Below, piece after piece: positions 57,413 to 64,000 of a stretch of 64,000 bases of DNA. The translations under genes and the position numbers were made by a program. This stretch comes from Bacillus sp. FJAT-47783 (lineage in GTDB: Bacteria > Bacillota > Bacilli > Bacillales > Aeribacillaceae). The notes beneath the pieces were generated by a model, which made no database searches, was not told the DNA's origin, and was given only the letters and a program-made list of their open reading frames with translations. The number at the start of each line of letters is the position of its first letter. The first letter of the stretch is position 1. The stretch covers positions 124,001 through 188,000 of the forward strand of contig NZ_JAKZKS010000002.1 of NCBI RefSeq assembly GCF_022808615.1. The letters run 5' to 3'.

Positions 57413-58159
57413 ATGAAAGTAAAAGAAGTGGCCGATTTAGTTGGCGTCAGTGTGCGCACACTGCATCATTATGATGAAATTGGATTATTGAATCCGGAGA
57501 AGACAACAGAATCTGGTTATCGTATTTATTCCAATGAGAATCTCGAGACGTTGCAGCAAATTTTATTTTTCAAAGAGCTCGGTTTCCCTTTAAAGAAAAT
57601 TAAAGAAATTATCTATAACCCCTCTTTTGACCGACTTGAAGCACTTAAACTGCATCGAAACATGCTGCTTGAGAAGCGCAGTCGGCTCGATAAGATGATT
57701 GCAACCATTGATAAAACAATCCAACATGAGAAAGGAGAGATTGAAATGACGAATAAAGAAAGGTTTGAGGGATTTGATTTTAGCGCAAATCCGTATGAAC
57801 AGGAAGCATGCGAACGGTGGGGAGATCAGGCTGTTGATAAGGTCAAAGAGAAAGTGATGAACTTGTCTAAAGATGAACAAGAAGCTTTATCAAAAGCGTG
57901 GGATACGATTTATAGAAAGCTTGCAGCGCTTCGTCATGACTCGGCAGAATCAGAAGAAGCACAAGCGGCCATTAAAGAATGGTACGACTTTTTGAATACG
58001 CATTTTGGCCATCACTACTCACTTGAAGCATTTAAAGGCTTAGGTCAAATGTATGTCGATGATGAGCGGTTTACGAAAAACATCGACCGATATGGTGAAG
58101 GCTTAGCTAAATTTATGCGCGATGCGATGGCAGTCTTTGCAGATCGGCACAAAAAGTAA
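57413..58159 (+). CDS. mta: MerR-family regulator with TipAS-type ligand domain (Mta/TipAL-like)
   Basis: A 248-residue regulator. The N-terminal MerR winged helix is [21 protein letters not shown] and [15 protein letters not shown] (residues 1-70), then a long coiled-coil dimer helix (about 76-115). The TipAS domain is near 115-248 ([21 protein letters not shown]). In B. subtilis Mta activates multidrug efflux genes. TipAS domains bind thiopeptide-like or hydrophobic drugs. No transporter gene lies next to it, so targets other than its own promoter are elsewhere. Start ATG 57413 follows AAAGGGAGGGAAACAGAGCA. Confidence 0.85.
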   Translation: MKVKEVADLVGVSVRTLHHYDEIGLLNPEKTTESGYRIYSNENLETLQQILFFKELGFPLKKIKEIIYNPSFDRLEALKLHRNMLLEKRSRLDKMIATIDKTIQHEKGEIEMTNKERFEGFDFSANPYEQEACERWGDQAVDKVKEKVMNLSKDEQEALSKAWDTIYRKLAALRHDSAESEEAQAAIKEWYDFLNTHFGHHYSLEAFKGLGQMYVDDERFTKNIDRYGEGLAKFMRDAMAVFADRHKK

Positions 58160-58265
58160 AAAGTACGCTAGACTAAATAGAATTTGTTTTCGGTTAGTGT
58201 GTTAAAGAGCAAATAGTTTAATATTCAAAAAGCACAAATGATGTAGGAAAGAGTACGAGAATAAA

Positions 58266-58303
58266 AAATTGTTCAATCGCACATATACGATTGAACAATT
58301 TTT
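58266..58303. terminator. Bidirectional terminator between mta-like gene and yumC
   Basis: AAATTGTTCAATCG pairs with CGATTGAACAATTTTT around CACATATA; both genes converge here. Confidence 0.9.
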
Positions 58304-58336
58304 CTTTCTTAAATAAGTTTACCTTAGATCCGTTGT

Positions 58337-59329
58337 TCAATTAAACATACTCGTGCTATGCATCGGTTGAACACGTGCTTTCGGATCCATATATGCCTTG
58401 GCGTTATTGACGGCTGTCGGAGCCTCACCGAAGCCGCTTGCAATAAGCTTTACTTTTCCTTCGTACGTACAAATGTCGCCTGCGGCATAGATTCCTTGAA
58501 TATTTGTTTCCATTTTTGAATTAACGACAATCGAATTTTTTTCAATTTCTAGTCCCCAATTTTTAATTGGCCCTAAAGAAGAGACGAAGCCGAAATTGAC
58601 AATGACATCGTCAACATCTAGCAATTCTTTTCGATCGCCTTTTACTTCTTCTAATACAATTTGTTCGATACGTTCTTCGCCCATTAATTCAATTGGGACA
58701 AAAGGTGTTAAAATGTTAACATTCGAATTCTTTAAGTTTTCGACACTATGTTCGTGAGCCCGAAACTTATCACGACGGTGAATAATCGTGACTGCTTCAG
58801 CAATTGGCTCTAACATTAATGCCCAATCGACTGCCGAGTCTCCCCCTCCGCAAATCGCGACACGTTTGCCAGTAAATTTCTTTAAATCGTCTACGAAATA
58901 ATGTAGGTTCTTTTTTTCATACTTTTCTGTGTCTTCTAATTGAAGCTTTCGAGGTTGGAACGCACCGTTTCCGGCTGTAATAATAATCGTTTTCGTATAA
59001 TGAATTTCTTTGTTTGTTGTTAATTTAAAAATTCCATCTGCTTGTTTTTCAACGGTTTGTACCTGTTGTTCAAGACAAACGGTTTGTTCAAATTTTTCCA
59101 TTTGCTCTTTTAAATTGTTTACAAGCTCTTGAGCTCGAATTTTTGGGAATCCTGCAACATCATATATGTATTTCTCAGGATATAAAGCCGATAATTGTCC
59201 ACCTAGCTGTGGTAAACTTTCAATGATTTTCACGGAGGCCTGCCTCATTCCGCCATAAAAAGCTGTGAAAAGTCCAACGGGGCCACCCCCAATAATTGTA
59301 ATATCATAAACTTTTTGATCTTCGTTCAC
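58337..59329 (-). CDS. yumC: Ferredoxin/flavodoxin--NADP+ reductase YumC (type 2 FNR)
   Basis: A 330-residue thioredoxin-reductase-like flavoprotein. FAD motif [17 protein letters not shown] near residues 11-27, NADPH motif [14 protein letters not shown] near 157 and [20 protein letters not shown] near 285. It lacks the CxxC of thioredoxin reductase, which is the mark of the YumC-type FNR that reduces ferredoxin and flavodoxin. Start ATG 59329 follows GGGGGGATAGGTGTG. Confidence 0.95.
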   Translation of the reverse strand: MNEDQKVYDITIIGGGPVGLFTAFYGGMRQASVKIIESLPQLGGQLSALYPEKYIYDVAGFPKIRAQELVNNLKEQMEKFEQTVCLEQQVQTVEKQADGIFKLTTNKEIHYTKTIIITAGNGAFQPRKLQLEDTEKYEKKNLHYFVDDLKKFTGKRVAICGGGDSAVDWALMLEPIAEAVTIIHRRDKFRAHEHSVENLKNSNVNILTPFVPIELMGEERIEQIVLEEVKGDRKELLDVDDVIVNFGFVSSLGPIKNWGLEIEKNSIVVNSKMETNIQGIYAAGDICTYEGKVKLIASGFGEAPTAVNNAKAYMDPKARVQPMHSTSMFN

Positions 59330-59761
59330 ACCTATCCCCCCAGTCGTTTCTTATCATTTATAATAGCATAATTCATGCCATATATCTTTAAATACTTATT
59401 CAAAGCTCTTTTCTAATTTTGTCAAATTTTATCGATTTTTTAGAAGTGTTAGGTGTCTTTTTAGAAAACAAGCATGAAAATGATTTAGAGCCAAAAGAGA
59501 GCAGAGTTAAAGCGTGTAAATCTCTCCATTATAAAGAAAAGGCTGACTTTTCTGAACTCAAAATACAGCTTGAAAATCGTCGAATAAAGCGATATCATGG
59601 CAATAGGTATTTATATTGTTACTATTTTATGAAAATATTTTTACAATTGTGTGGATGTTTTGTTGTTTTTTGGTTTTTAAAGTGAAGGTTTTCACAATCT
59701 TTTATTCCTGAATAAGAAGGAATTGATGAACAAATACTATGATAAAAGGTTGGTGTGTCCT

Positions 59762-60976
59762 GTGAATAAACCTAAAGTTGTCGTATTAGGTGCAGGTTAC
59801 GGAGGATTAATGACTGTAACCCGTCTTCAAAAAATGGTCGGTGTAAATGAAGCTGAAATTACGTTAGTGAATAAGCACGATTACCATTATGAAACGACTT
59901 GGTTACATGAAGCTTCTGCTGGTACATTACATCATGACCGTTGCCGCTATCAAATTAAAGATGTTATTGATTCCAGTCGTGTCAATTTTATACAAGACAC
60001 CGTAAAAGTTATTAACCGAGAAGAAAAGAAGGTTGTCCTTGAAAATGGAGAGCTTGAGTATGACTATCTTGTCGTATCATTAGGTGCTCATCCTGAGACA
60101 TTCGGTATTCAAGGATTAAAAGAATACGCATTCTCTATCTCGAATATTAACGCTGCACGACAAATTCGTGAACATATTGAATATCAATTTGCTACTTATA
60201 ATACAGAAGAAGAAAAAGATGATACTCGTCTAACAATCGTTGTTGGAGGAGCTGGATTTACAGGTATCGAGTTTTTAGGTGAGTTGGCAAACCGTGTTCC
60301 AGAGCTTTGCCGCGAGTACGACATTGATCATAAAAAAGTTCGCATCATTTGTGTAGAGGCTGCCCCAACAGCATTACCAGGATTTGATCCTGAATTAGTT
60401 GAATATGCGGTGGATCATTTACAACGTAAAGGGGTAGAGTTCAAAATCGGTACAGCGATTAAAGAGTGTACAGAAAATGGAATTGTTGTAGCGAAGGATG
60501 ATCAAGTAGAGGAAATTAAAGCGGGAACAGTTGTATGGGCTGCAGGTGTACGAGGAAACAGCATTGTAGAGGATTCTGGATTTGAAGCGATGCGTGGTCG
60601 CGTGAAAGTTGAGAAAGACTTACGTGCTCCTGGTCATGAGGATGTATTTATCATCGGTGACTGTTCATTAATAATTAATGAAGAAATCAATCGTCCATAC
60701 CCGCCAACTGCTCAAATTGCTATGCAGCAAGGTGAAGTGTGTGCGAAAAACTTAGCTACATTAATCCGTGGCAAAGGTGAATTGGTTGAATTTAAGCCAG
60801 ACATTAAAGGTACGGTTGCATCTCTTGGTGAAGATGATGCAGTAGGTGTAGCATTCGGTAAAAAAATGGTCGGAACGAAAGCTTCCTTCATGAAAAAGAT
60901 GATTGATAACCGTGCACTATACATGGTCGGCGGCACATCTTTAGTCATGAAAAAAGGTAAGTTTAAGTTATTCTAA
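59762..60976 (+). CDS. yumB: Type II NADH dehydrogenase YumB
   Basis: A 404-residue membrane-associated NADH:quinone oxidoreductase. FAD motif [18 protein letters not shown] near residues 6-23, NAD motif [20 protein letters not shown] near 161, and [14 protein letters not shown] near 299; [12 protein letters not shown] near 320 is the quinone-side motif. GTG 59762 is used because the protein then starts [12 protein letters not shown] like its homologues; ATG 59726 behind AGAAGG would add twelve residues. The 430-base gap before it shows no clear gene. The transcript ends at the terminator at 60991. Confidence 0.9.
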   Translation: MNKPKVVVLGAGYGGLMTVTRLQKMVGVNEAEITLVNKHDYHYETTWLHEASAGTLHHDRCRYQIKDVIDSSRVNFIQDTVKVINREEKKVVLENGELEYDYLVVSLGAHPETFGIQGLKEYAFSISNINAARQIREHIEYQFATYNTEEEKDDTRLTIVVGGAGFTGIEFLGELANRVPELCREYDIDHKKVRIICVEAAPTALPGFDPELVEYAVDHLQRKGVEFKIGTAIKECTENGIVVAKDDQVEEIKAGTVVWAAGVRGNSIVEDSGFEAMRGRVKVEKDLRAPGHEDVFIIGDCSLIINEEINRPYPPTAQIAMQQGEVCAKNLATLIRGKGELVEFKPDIKGTVASLGEDDAVGVAFGKKMVGTKASFMKKMIDNRALYMVGGTSLVMKKGKFKLF

Positions 60977-60990
60977 TCCTATTGTAAAAT

Positions 60991-61025
60991 GAGGAGCAAA
61001 AGCGAATCGCTTTTGCTCCTTTTTA
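60991..61025 (+). terminator. Rho-independent terminator after yumB
   Basis: AGGAGCAAAAGCGA pairs with TCGCTTTTGCTCCT directly, followed by TTTTATG. Confidence 0.92.
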
Positions 61026-61066
61026 TGTTTTGTAAATCTATCATAAAAAATGAAGGGAGAACAACG

Positions 61067-61549
61067 ATGAGAAAGGATCGAAAAAATGTTTGGTTAGGTG
61101 TGTCAGGAATTGTTGTGAATGAGCGTGGGGAATGGTTAGTAGTGAAAAAAACGTATGGAGGATTAAAAGGGAAATGGTCATTTCCAGCTGGATTTGTAGA
61201 TGAAGGAGAAACAGTTGAAGAAGCGATTGTACGAGAAGTATTAGAAGAGACTGGGATTCGCGCACAGGTGGAAGGTGTGGTTGGTATTCGATCTGGGGTT
61301 TTACAAAAAGGCATTAGTGATAATATGATTATTTTTTTACTTCAAGCGAACTCAACCGAACTGATGATTGAGCCTAAAGAAATTCAAGAAGCAGAATTTC
61401 GGACACCGGAAAGCTTAGCGCAAGATCCGGATTCGTCTTTACTTCTTGTTGAATTTGCGAAGCGGAATGTATCAAAACAGCTCATTCCATATGATCATTT
61501 TAACCCTGGCAATCACTTTGGATACCGTCAATATATACTATTTTTATAA
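61067..61549 (+). CDS. Nudix hydrolase
   Basis: A 160-residue Nudix protein. The Nudix box GFVDEGETVEEAIVREVLEE followed by TGI (about residues 42-64) is complete, with all metal-binding glutamates. It cleaves a nucleoside diphosphate linked to some group X; the substrate cannot be told. ATG 61067 follows AAGGGAGAACAAC; the frame from 60989 overlaps the yumB terminator. Confidence 0.9.
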   Translation: MRKDRKNVWLGVSGIVVNERGEWLVVKKTYGGLKGKWSFPAGFVDEGETVEEAIVREVLEETGIRAQVEGVVGIRSGVLQKGISDNMIIFLLQANSTELMIEPKEIQEAEFRTPESLAQDPDSSLLLVEFAKRNVSKQLIPYDHFNPGNHFGYRQYILFL

Positions 61550-61693
61550 TTTTCAAAAAAATAAGAAAATAAGAGATTTTAAAAGAAATGAATGGATGTA
61601 TTCGCTTACATAGTCGAATATGTCCAAATATCTCCCTTTATCGATTAAGAAGAACTTGATATATTATTTGAAAAGAAAAAGGGAGAGATCAAG

Positions 61694-61816
61694 ATGACAA
61701 CAACAACAGTAGAGAAAACACAATGCCCGTATTGTAATGGAAAAGGATATTTCCAGCTCGTTTTAGGTGGATCTGAAACTTGTGAAAGCTGTAAAGGTAC
61801 AGGGAAAAAGTCATAA
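61694..61816 (+). CDS. yuiA: Small zinc-ribbon protein YuiA
   Basis: A 40-residue protein with two CxxCxGxG repeats, CPYCNGKGYF (residues 11-20) and CESCKGTGKK (29-38). This is the DnaJ-type zinc finger in its minimal form, likely binding one zinc. ATG 61694 follows GGGAGAGATCAAG. It lies directly before yuiB, as in B. subtilis. Function unknown. Confidence 0.85.
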   Translation: MTTTTVEKTQCPYCNGKGYFQLVLGGSETCESCKGTGKKS

Positions 61817-61893
61817 TTTGTTCAAATAGTGATTGATTGACTGTCTATCATTCATTCAGTACACTTAAAATGGTGTACTGGAGGTGATGACAC

Positions 61894-62214
61894 ATGTTAA
61901 GTTTACCTGTTCTACTTATTTCGATGCTTTTATTTCTTGTCTTGTTTTTTGGAATCGGATTTTTGTTAAATATGCTACTTCGTATGTCTTGGATTATGGC
62001 CATTATTTATCCGATTGTCTGTATATTTATTATAGATGAAGTAAGGTTTATCGAATACTTCCGCTCACCTTCTAACTCATTTCAGGCATTAGGAGAAAAA
62101 GTTAGTTCGCTTGCTGTAGCGGATCTATTAATTTTATTTAGCGGTTTAGTTGGTGCGATTTTATCGGGAATTGTCATTAAAATGCTTCGTAAACGCGGAT
62201 ATCAAATGTTTTAA
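61894..62214 (+). CDS. yuiB: YuiB-like small membrane protein
   Basis: A 106-residue protein with three hydrophobic segments (about residues 5-27, 31-46 and 74-96) and a short basic tail. It matches YuiB of B. subtilis in length, topology and position after yuiA. There is no known function. Start ATG 61894 follows TGGAGGTGATGACAC. Confidence 0.82.
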   Translation: MLSLPVLLISMLLFLVLFFGIGFLLNMLLRMSWIMAIIYPIVCIFIIDEVRFIEYFRSPSNSFQALGEKVSSLAVADLLILFSGLVGAILSGIVIKMLRKRGYQMF

Positions 62215-62255
62215 AAAAGCGATGTACCACATGAATGGTACATCGCTTTTTTTGT
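62215..62255 (+). terminator. Rho-independent terminator after yuiB
   Basis: AAAAAGCGATGTACCA pairs with TGGTACATCGCTTTTT around CATGAA, followed by more T. Confidence 0.94.
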
Positions 62256-62427
62256 CTTGTTTTTAGTGAGAAGTGACGTGATGTCGAAAGCGTTATTTTT
62301 CTCTTTTTTTAATCCGATAGATCGTATAAACAATCATAATCTTTTTACTCTCTCACACTCCGTCTAGTAATATATGGTAATTGTTTTGGGAGTGTATAAT
62401 CACTGAAACTATAGGGAACGATTACTG

Positions 62428-63132
62428 ATGAGAGGAGTGAAAAGGAAAAAAATGAAATGTATAAGGATATGGTCACTTCGCGTTTTTATGACCATTTTAT
62501 TCTTAGGTGCGTTACTTACAACATATGAAGCGATTTCAGGTGTGCAAGCAAAGGAAATTGTCAAGTGGGGCATGGAACAAGTTGGAGCGAAACACGGGTT
62601 AAGATGGACAAGTCTCGTCGATAAGTCATTACGTGTTGAGCCTGTTTCTCAAACAGCTATTTCGTCTAATAGTGGAAATCTAGGAACAAAACCATTAGAA
62701 GAAGCGGTTGATTGGTCCCAATATCCGAAGAAAAAAGTTATTGCAACAGGATATACAGCAGGATATGAATCCACTGGTAAACAACCTGGGCACCCTGAAT
62801 ACGGTATTACATATTCAGGTGTTAAAGTCACACGTGATTTATATTCTACAATTGCTGCTGATTTAAACATCTTTCCGATTGGAACGATTTTGTTTATACC
62901 AGACTATGGTTATGGAGTTGTTGCAGATAAAGGGGCGGCCATTAAAGGCAATCGCCTTGATTTATATTATGAAACCGTTGAGGATGTCTATAATCAATGG
63001 GGAAAGAAAGAGTTAGAAGTATATGTCGTTAAACAAGGGAACGGTCAATTAAATGAAAAAGAGTTACGAGAATTAAATGAAACTGAATCGATGCAAGTAT
63101 TTAGACAACAAATTATCCAATCGAAAAGCTAA
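62428..63132 (+). CDS. yuiC: 3D-domain cell-wall protein YuiC
   Basis: A 234-residue protein with an N-terminal membrane anchor or signal (about residues 14-34) and a C-terminal 3D (DPBB) domain. The three-aspartate hallmark is visible in [19 protein letters not shown] near residue 170, preceded by [14 protein letters not shown]. The domain is found in Rpf-like peptidoglycan hydrolases (MltA fold), so a lytic transglycosylase role is inferred. ATG 62428 has AGGGAA upstream; ATG 62452 is an alternative. It is followed by a perfect terminator. Confidence 0.85.
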   Translation: MRGVKRKKMKCIRIWSLRVFMTILFLGALLTTYEAISGVQAKEIVKWGMEQVGAKHGLRWTSLVDKSLRVEPVSQTAISSNSGNLGTKPLEEAVDWSQYPKKKVIATGYTAGYESTGKQPGHPEYGITYSGVKVTRDLYSTIAADLNIFPIGTILFIPDYGYGVVADKGAAIKGNRLDLYYETVEDVYNQWGKKELEVYVVKQGNGQLNEKELRELNETESMQVFRQQIIQSKS

Positions 63133-63156
63133 GCCAAATGCTTAGCTTTTCGATTG
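63118..63156 (+). terminator. Rho-independent terminator after yuiC
   Basis: AATCGAAAAGCTAAG pairs with CTTAGCTTTTCGATT around CCAAATG; it overlaps the end of yuiC. Confidence 0.88.
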
Positions 63157-63204
63157 TTAAGGAAATGATAAGTTTACCACCTGTGGACAGCTTTGATCAT
63201 AGTT

Positions 63205-63362
63205 GTTTTCTGTCTAGCTCTGGGCGTTAACGGCTAGCAAACTTCCCATTTCATCCGTACGATAAGTCAACATTGACGCACTTACATTCTTCGTGATTCC
63301 TTTATCTCTTACGGAAAAGGTACAGTTTGTACGCCGCTTTAGCGAACTCCCTTCGCTTTTGT
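63205..63362. repeat. Degenerate Bacillaceae-type intergenic repeat
   Basis: Starts TGTCTAGCTCTGGGCGTTAA and ends TTCGCTTTTGTTCTT, resembling the CTAGCTCCAGC...CGCTTTTGTTCTT elements common between genes in this group. A fragment of similar type (AGCTCCAGCTGCCCTGCGTC) lies at 29955-29975. No gene is supportable. Confidence 0.4.
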
Positions 63363-63364
63363 TC

Positions 63365-64000
63365 TTAATCTGTGATGATGTTGGCAAGTTGCTTTAATCC
63401 TTCAAGAAGTCTTGGGGAAGGGCGACAAAAGAGAGCTTCCTCAAGAAGATGAATCTGTTCATTTTTTACAGCTGTTAAAATCTCTGCATTGGGTCGTTTT
63501 AAAACATGAGAGATTTTCATTTTTTCTTGCTTTACACCGACCCACACTAAGCATATGTAGTCGGGATTTCGACTGCAAACATCGTCCCAATCTGTTTGCA
63601 CACTTGCTAAATTCACGTCACGAAAGCAGTTTACGCCGCCAGCTAATTCACTTATTTCCGTTAACCAATTTTGCTTTCCTGGTGTAAAGATTGGTTTTGG
63701 CCACCATTCAAAATAAATAGAAGGACGTTCTACATTTTTCTTCGCTAGAACATCGTATTCTTCAATCTTTCGTTTAAACAAATCCGCTTTTTCGTTCGCT
63801 ACATCCTCTAATTTTAATGCCTTTCCGACTTTAAAAATATCTTCTGCAATTTCATTAAGAGATTGCGGATTTAGTACAAGCTGTGGAATTCCTCGCCGGT
63901 CCAACTCTTCAACATTTTTCTCCATGCCGGGAACACTTAATGAAGAAAGAACAAGGTCTGGCTTAAACTGTTCGAGCAAATCGATATCAATCGATAAATC
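63365..64000 (-). CDS. ABC transporter substrate-binding protein, BtuF-like (5' end beyond window)
   Basis: The frame is open to the window end, so the N-terminus, including any lipobox, is missing; about 211 residues are visible. FKPDLVLSSLSVPGMEKNVE and GIPQLVLNPQS are the family's periplasmic-binding core, and FEWWPKPIFTPGKQNWLTEI near the middle is characteristic of cobalamin-binding BtuF-like proteins of Bacillus. It would deliver vitamin B12 or a similar chelate to a FecCD-type permease. No transporter partner is in view. Confidence 0.75.
   Translation of the reverse strand, partial: DLSIDIDLLEQFKPDLVLSSLSVPGMEKNVEELDRRGIPQLVLNPQSLNEIAEDIFKVGKALKLEDVANEKADLFKRKIEEYDVLAKKNVERPSIYFEWWPKPIFTPGKQNWLTEISELAGGVNCFRDVNLASVQTDWDDVCSRNPDYICLVWVGVKQEKMKISHVLKRPNAEILTAVKNEQIHLLEEALFCRPSPRLLEGLKQLANIITD

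Noticed and set aside
59419-59685. 88-residue frame starting at TTG between yumC and yumB
   Set aside because: There is no ribosome site, the composition is AT-driven (K, F, Y, L) and no family is recognised; it is probably non-coding upstream sequence.

Overview
The window is chromosomal DNA of a low-GC, spore-forming member of the Bacillaceae. The evidence is the low GC, strong AGGAGG-type ribosome binding sites, many ATG/GTG/TTG starts, a SAM-I (S-box) riboswitch, a FadR-type operator, the SufCDSUB operon, sporulation genes (yunB, lytH, yutH) and gene order close to the yus-yur-yun-yut-yum-yui part of the Bacillus subtilis chromosome. Species cannot be fixed from the sequence. Product names rest on recognising protein families by eye; no database search was run.

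Layout. 1-3.2 kb: siderophore ABC importer (two FecCD permeases, the first cut by the window edge, and an ATPase), a FhuF-like iron-siderophore reductase and yusU. 3.2-9.1 kb: yuzL, then the fatty-acid beta-oxidation operon fadN-fadA-fadE behind a FadR box. 9.2-11.8 kb: yusI, gcvH, yusF, yusE, yusD and a dispersed repeat. 11.8-16 kb: metY, then an S-box riboswitch ahead of the methionine importer metNPQ. 16.2-22.5 kb: yurZ, a small hypothetical gene and sufCDSUB, with Fur-like half-sites near the suf promoter.

22.5-29.1 kb is the accessory island. On the minus strand, visibly richer in A+T than its flanks, lies a compact cluster: an AS-48-like circular bacteriocin precursor, a SpoIIM/DUF95 protein, a Yip1-like membrane protein, a large multi-pass membrane protein, an ABC ATPase and a small basic membrane protein that is a likely immunity protein. 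It is bordered by a MITE-like element, a tyrosine-recombinase remnant, an IS1182-family remnant and an IS91-family remnant. The bacteriocin gene has an excellent Shine-Dalgarno followed by an in-frame GTA where a start codon is expected. This island is the most interesting part of the window.

29.1-37.8 kb: yunF, yunE, yunD, yunC and yunB, then a NhaC-type antiporter and an NSS-family amino-acid importer with a 35-residue MetS-like small subunit. 38-46.6 kb: lytH, lipA, yutC, yutD, two small conserved genes, yutE, yutF, yutG, yutH and a D-2-hydroxyacid dehydrogenase. 46.9-50.3 kb: the threonine operon hom-thrC-thrB. 50.3-59.3 kb: yutI, yuzD, a frameshifted secreted-protein pseudogene, yutJ, yuzB, yutK, dapF, yutM, a Mta-like MerR regulator and yumC. 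59.7-64 kb: yumB, a Nudix hydrolase, yuiA, yuiB, yuiC and a BtuF-like binding protein running off the right edge.

The core genes group into iron uptake and iron-sulfur assembly (FecCD, FhuF, Suf, YutI, YutM, LipA), sulfur amino-acid supply (metY, metNPQ, probably the MetS-type importer), fatty-acid degradation feeding the respiratory chain (fad genes, yutJ, yumB), and envelope or spore functions.
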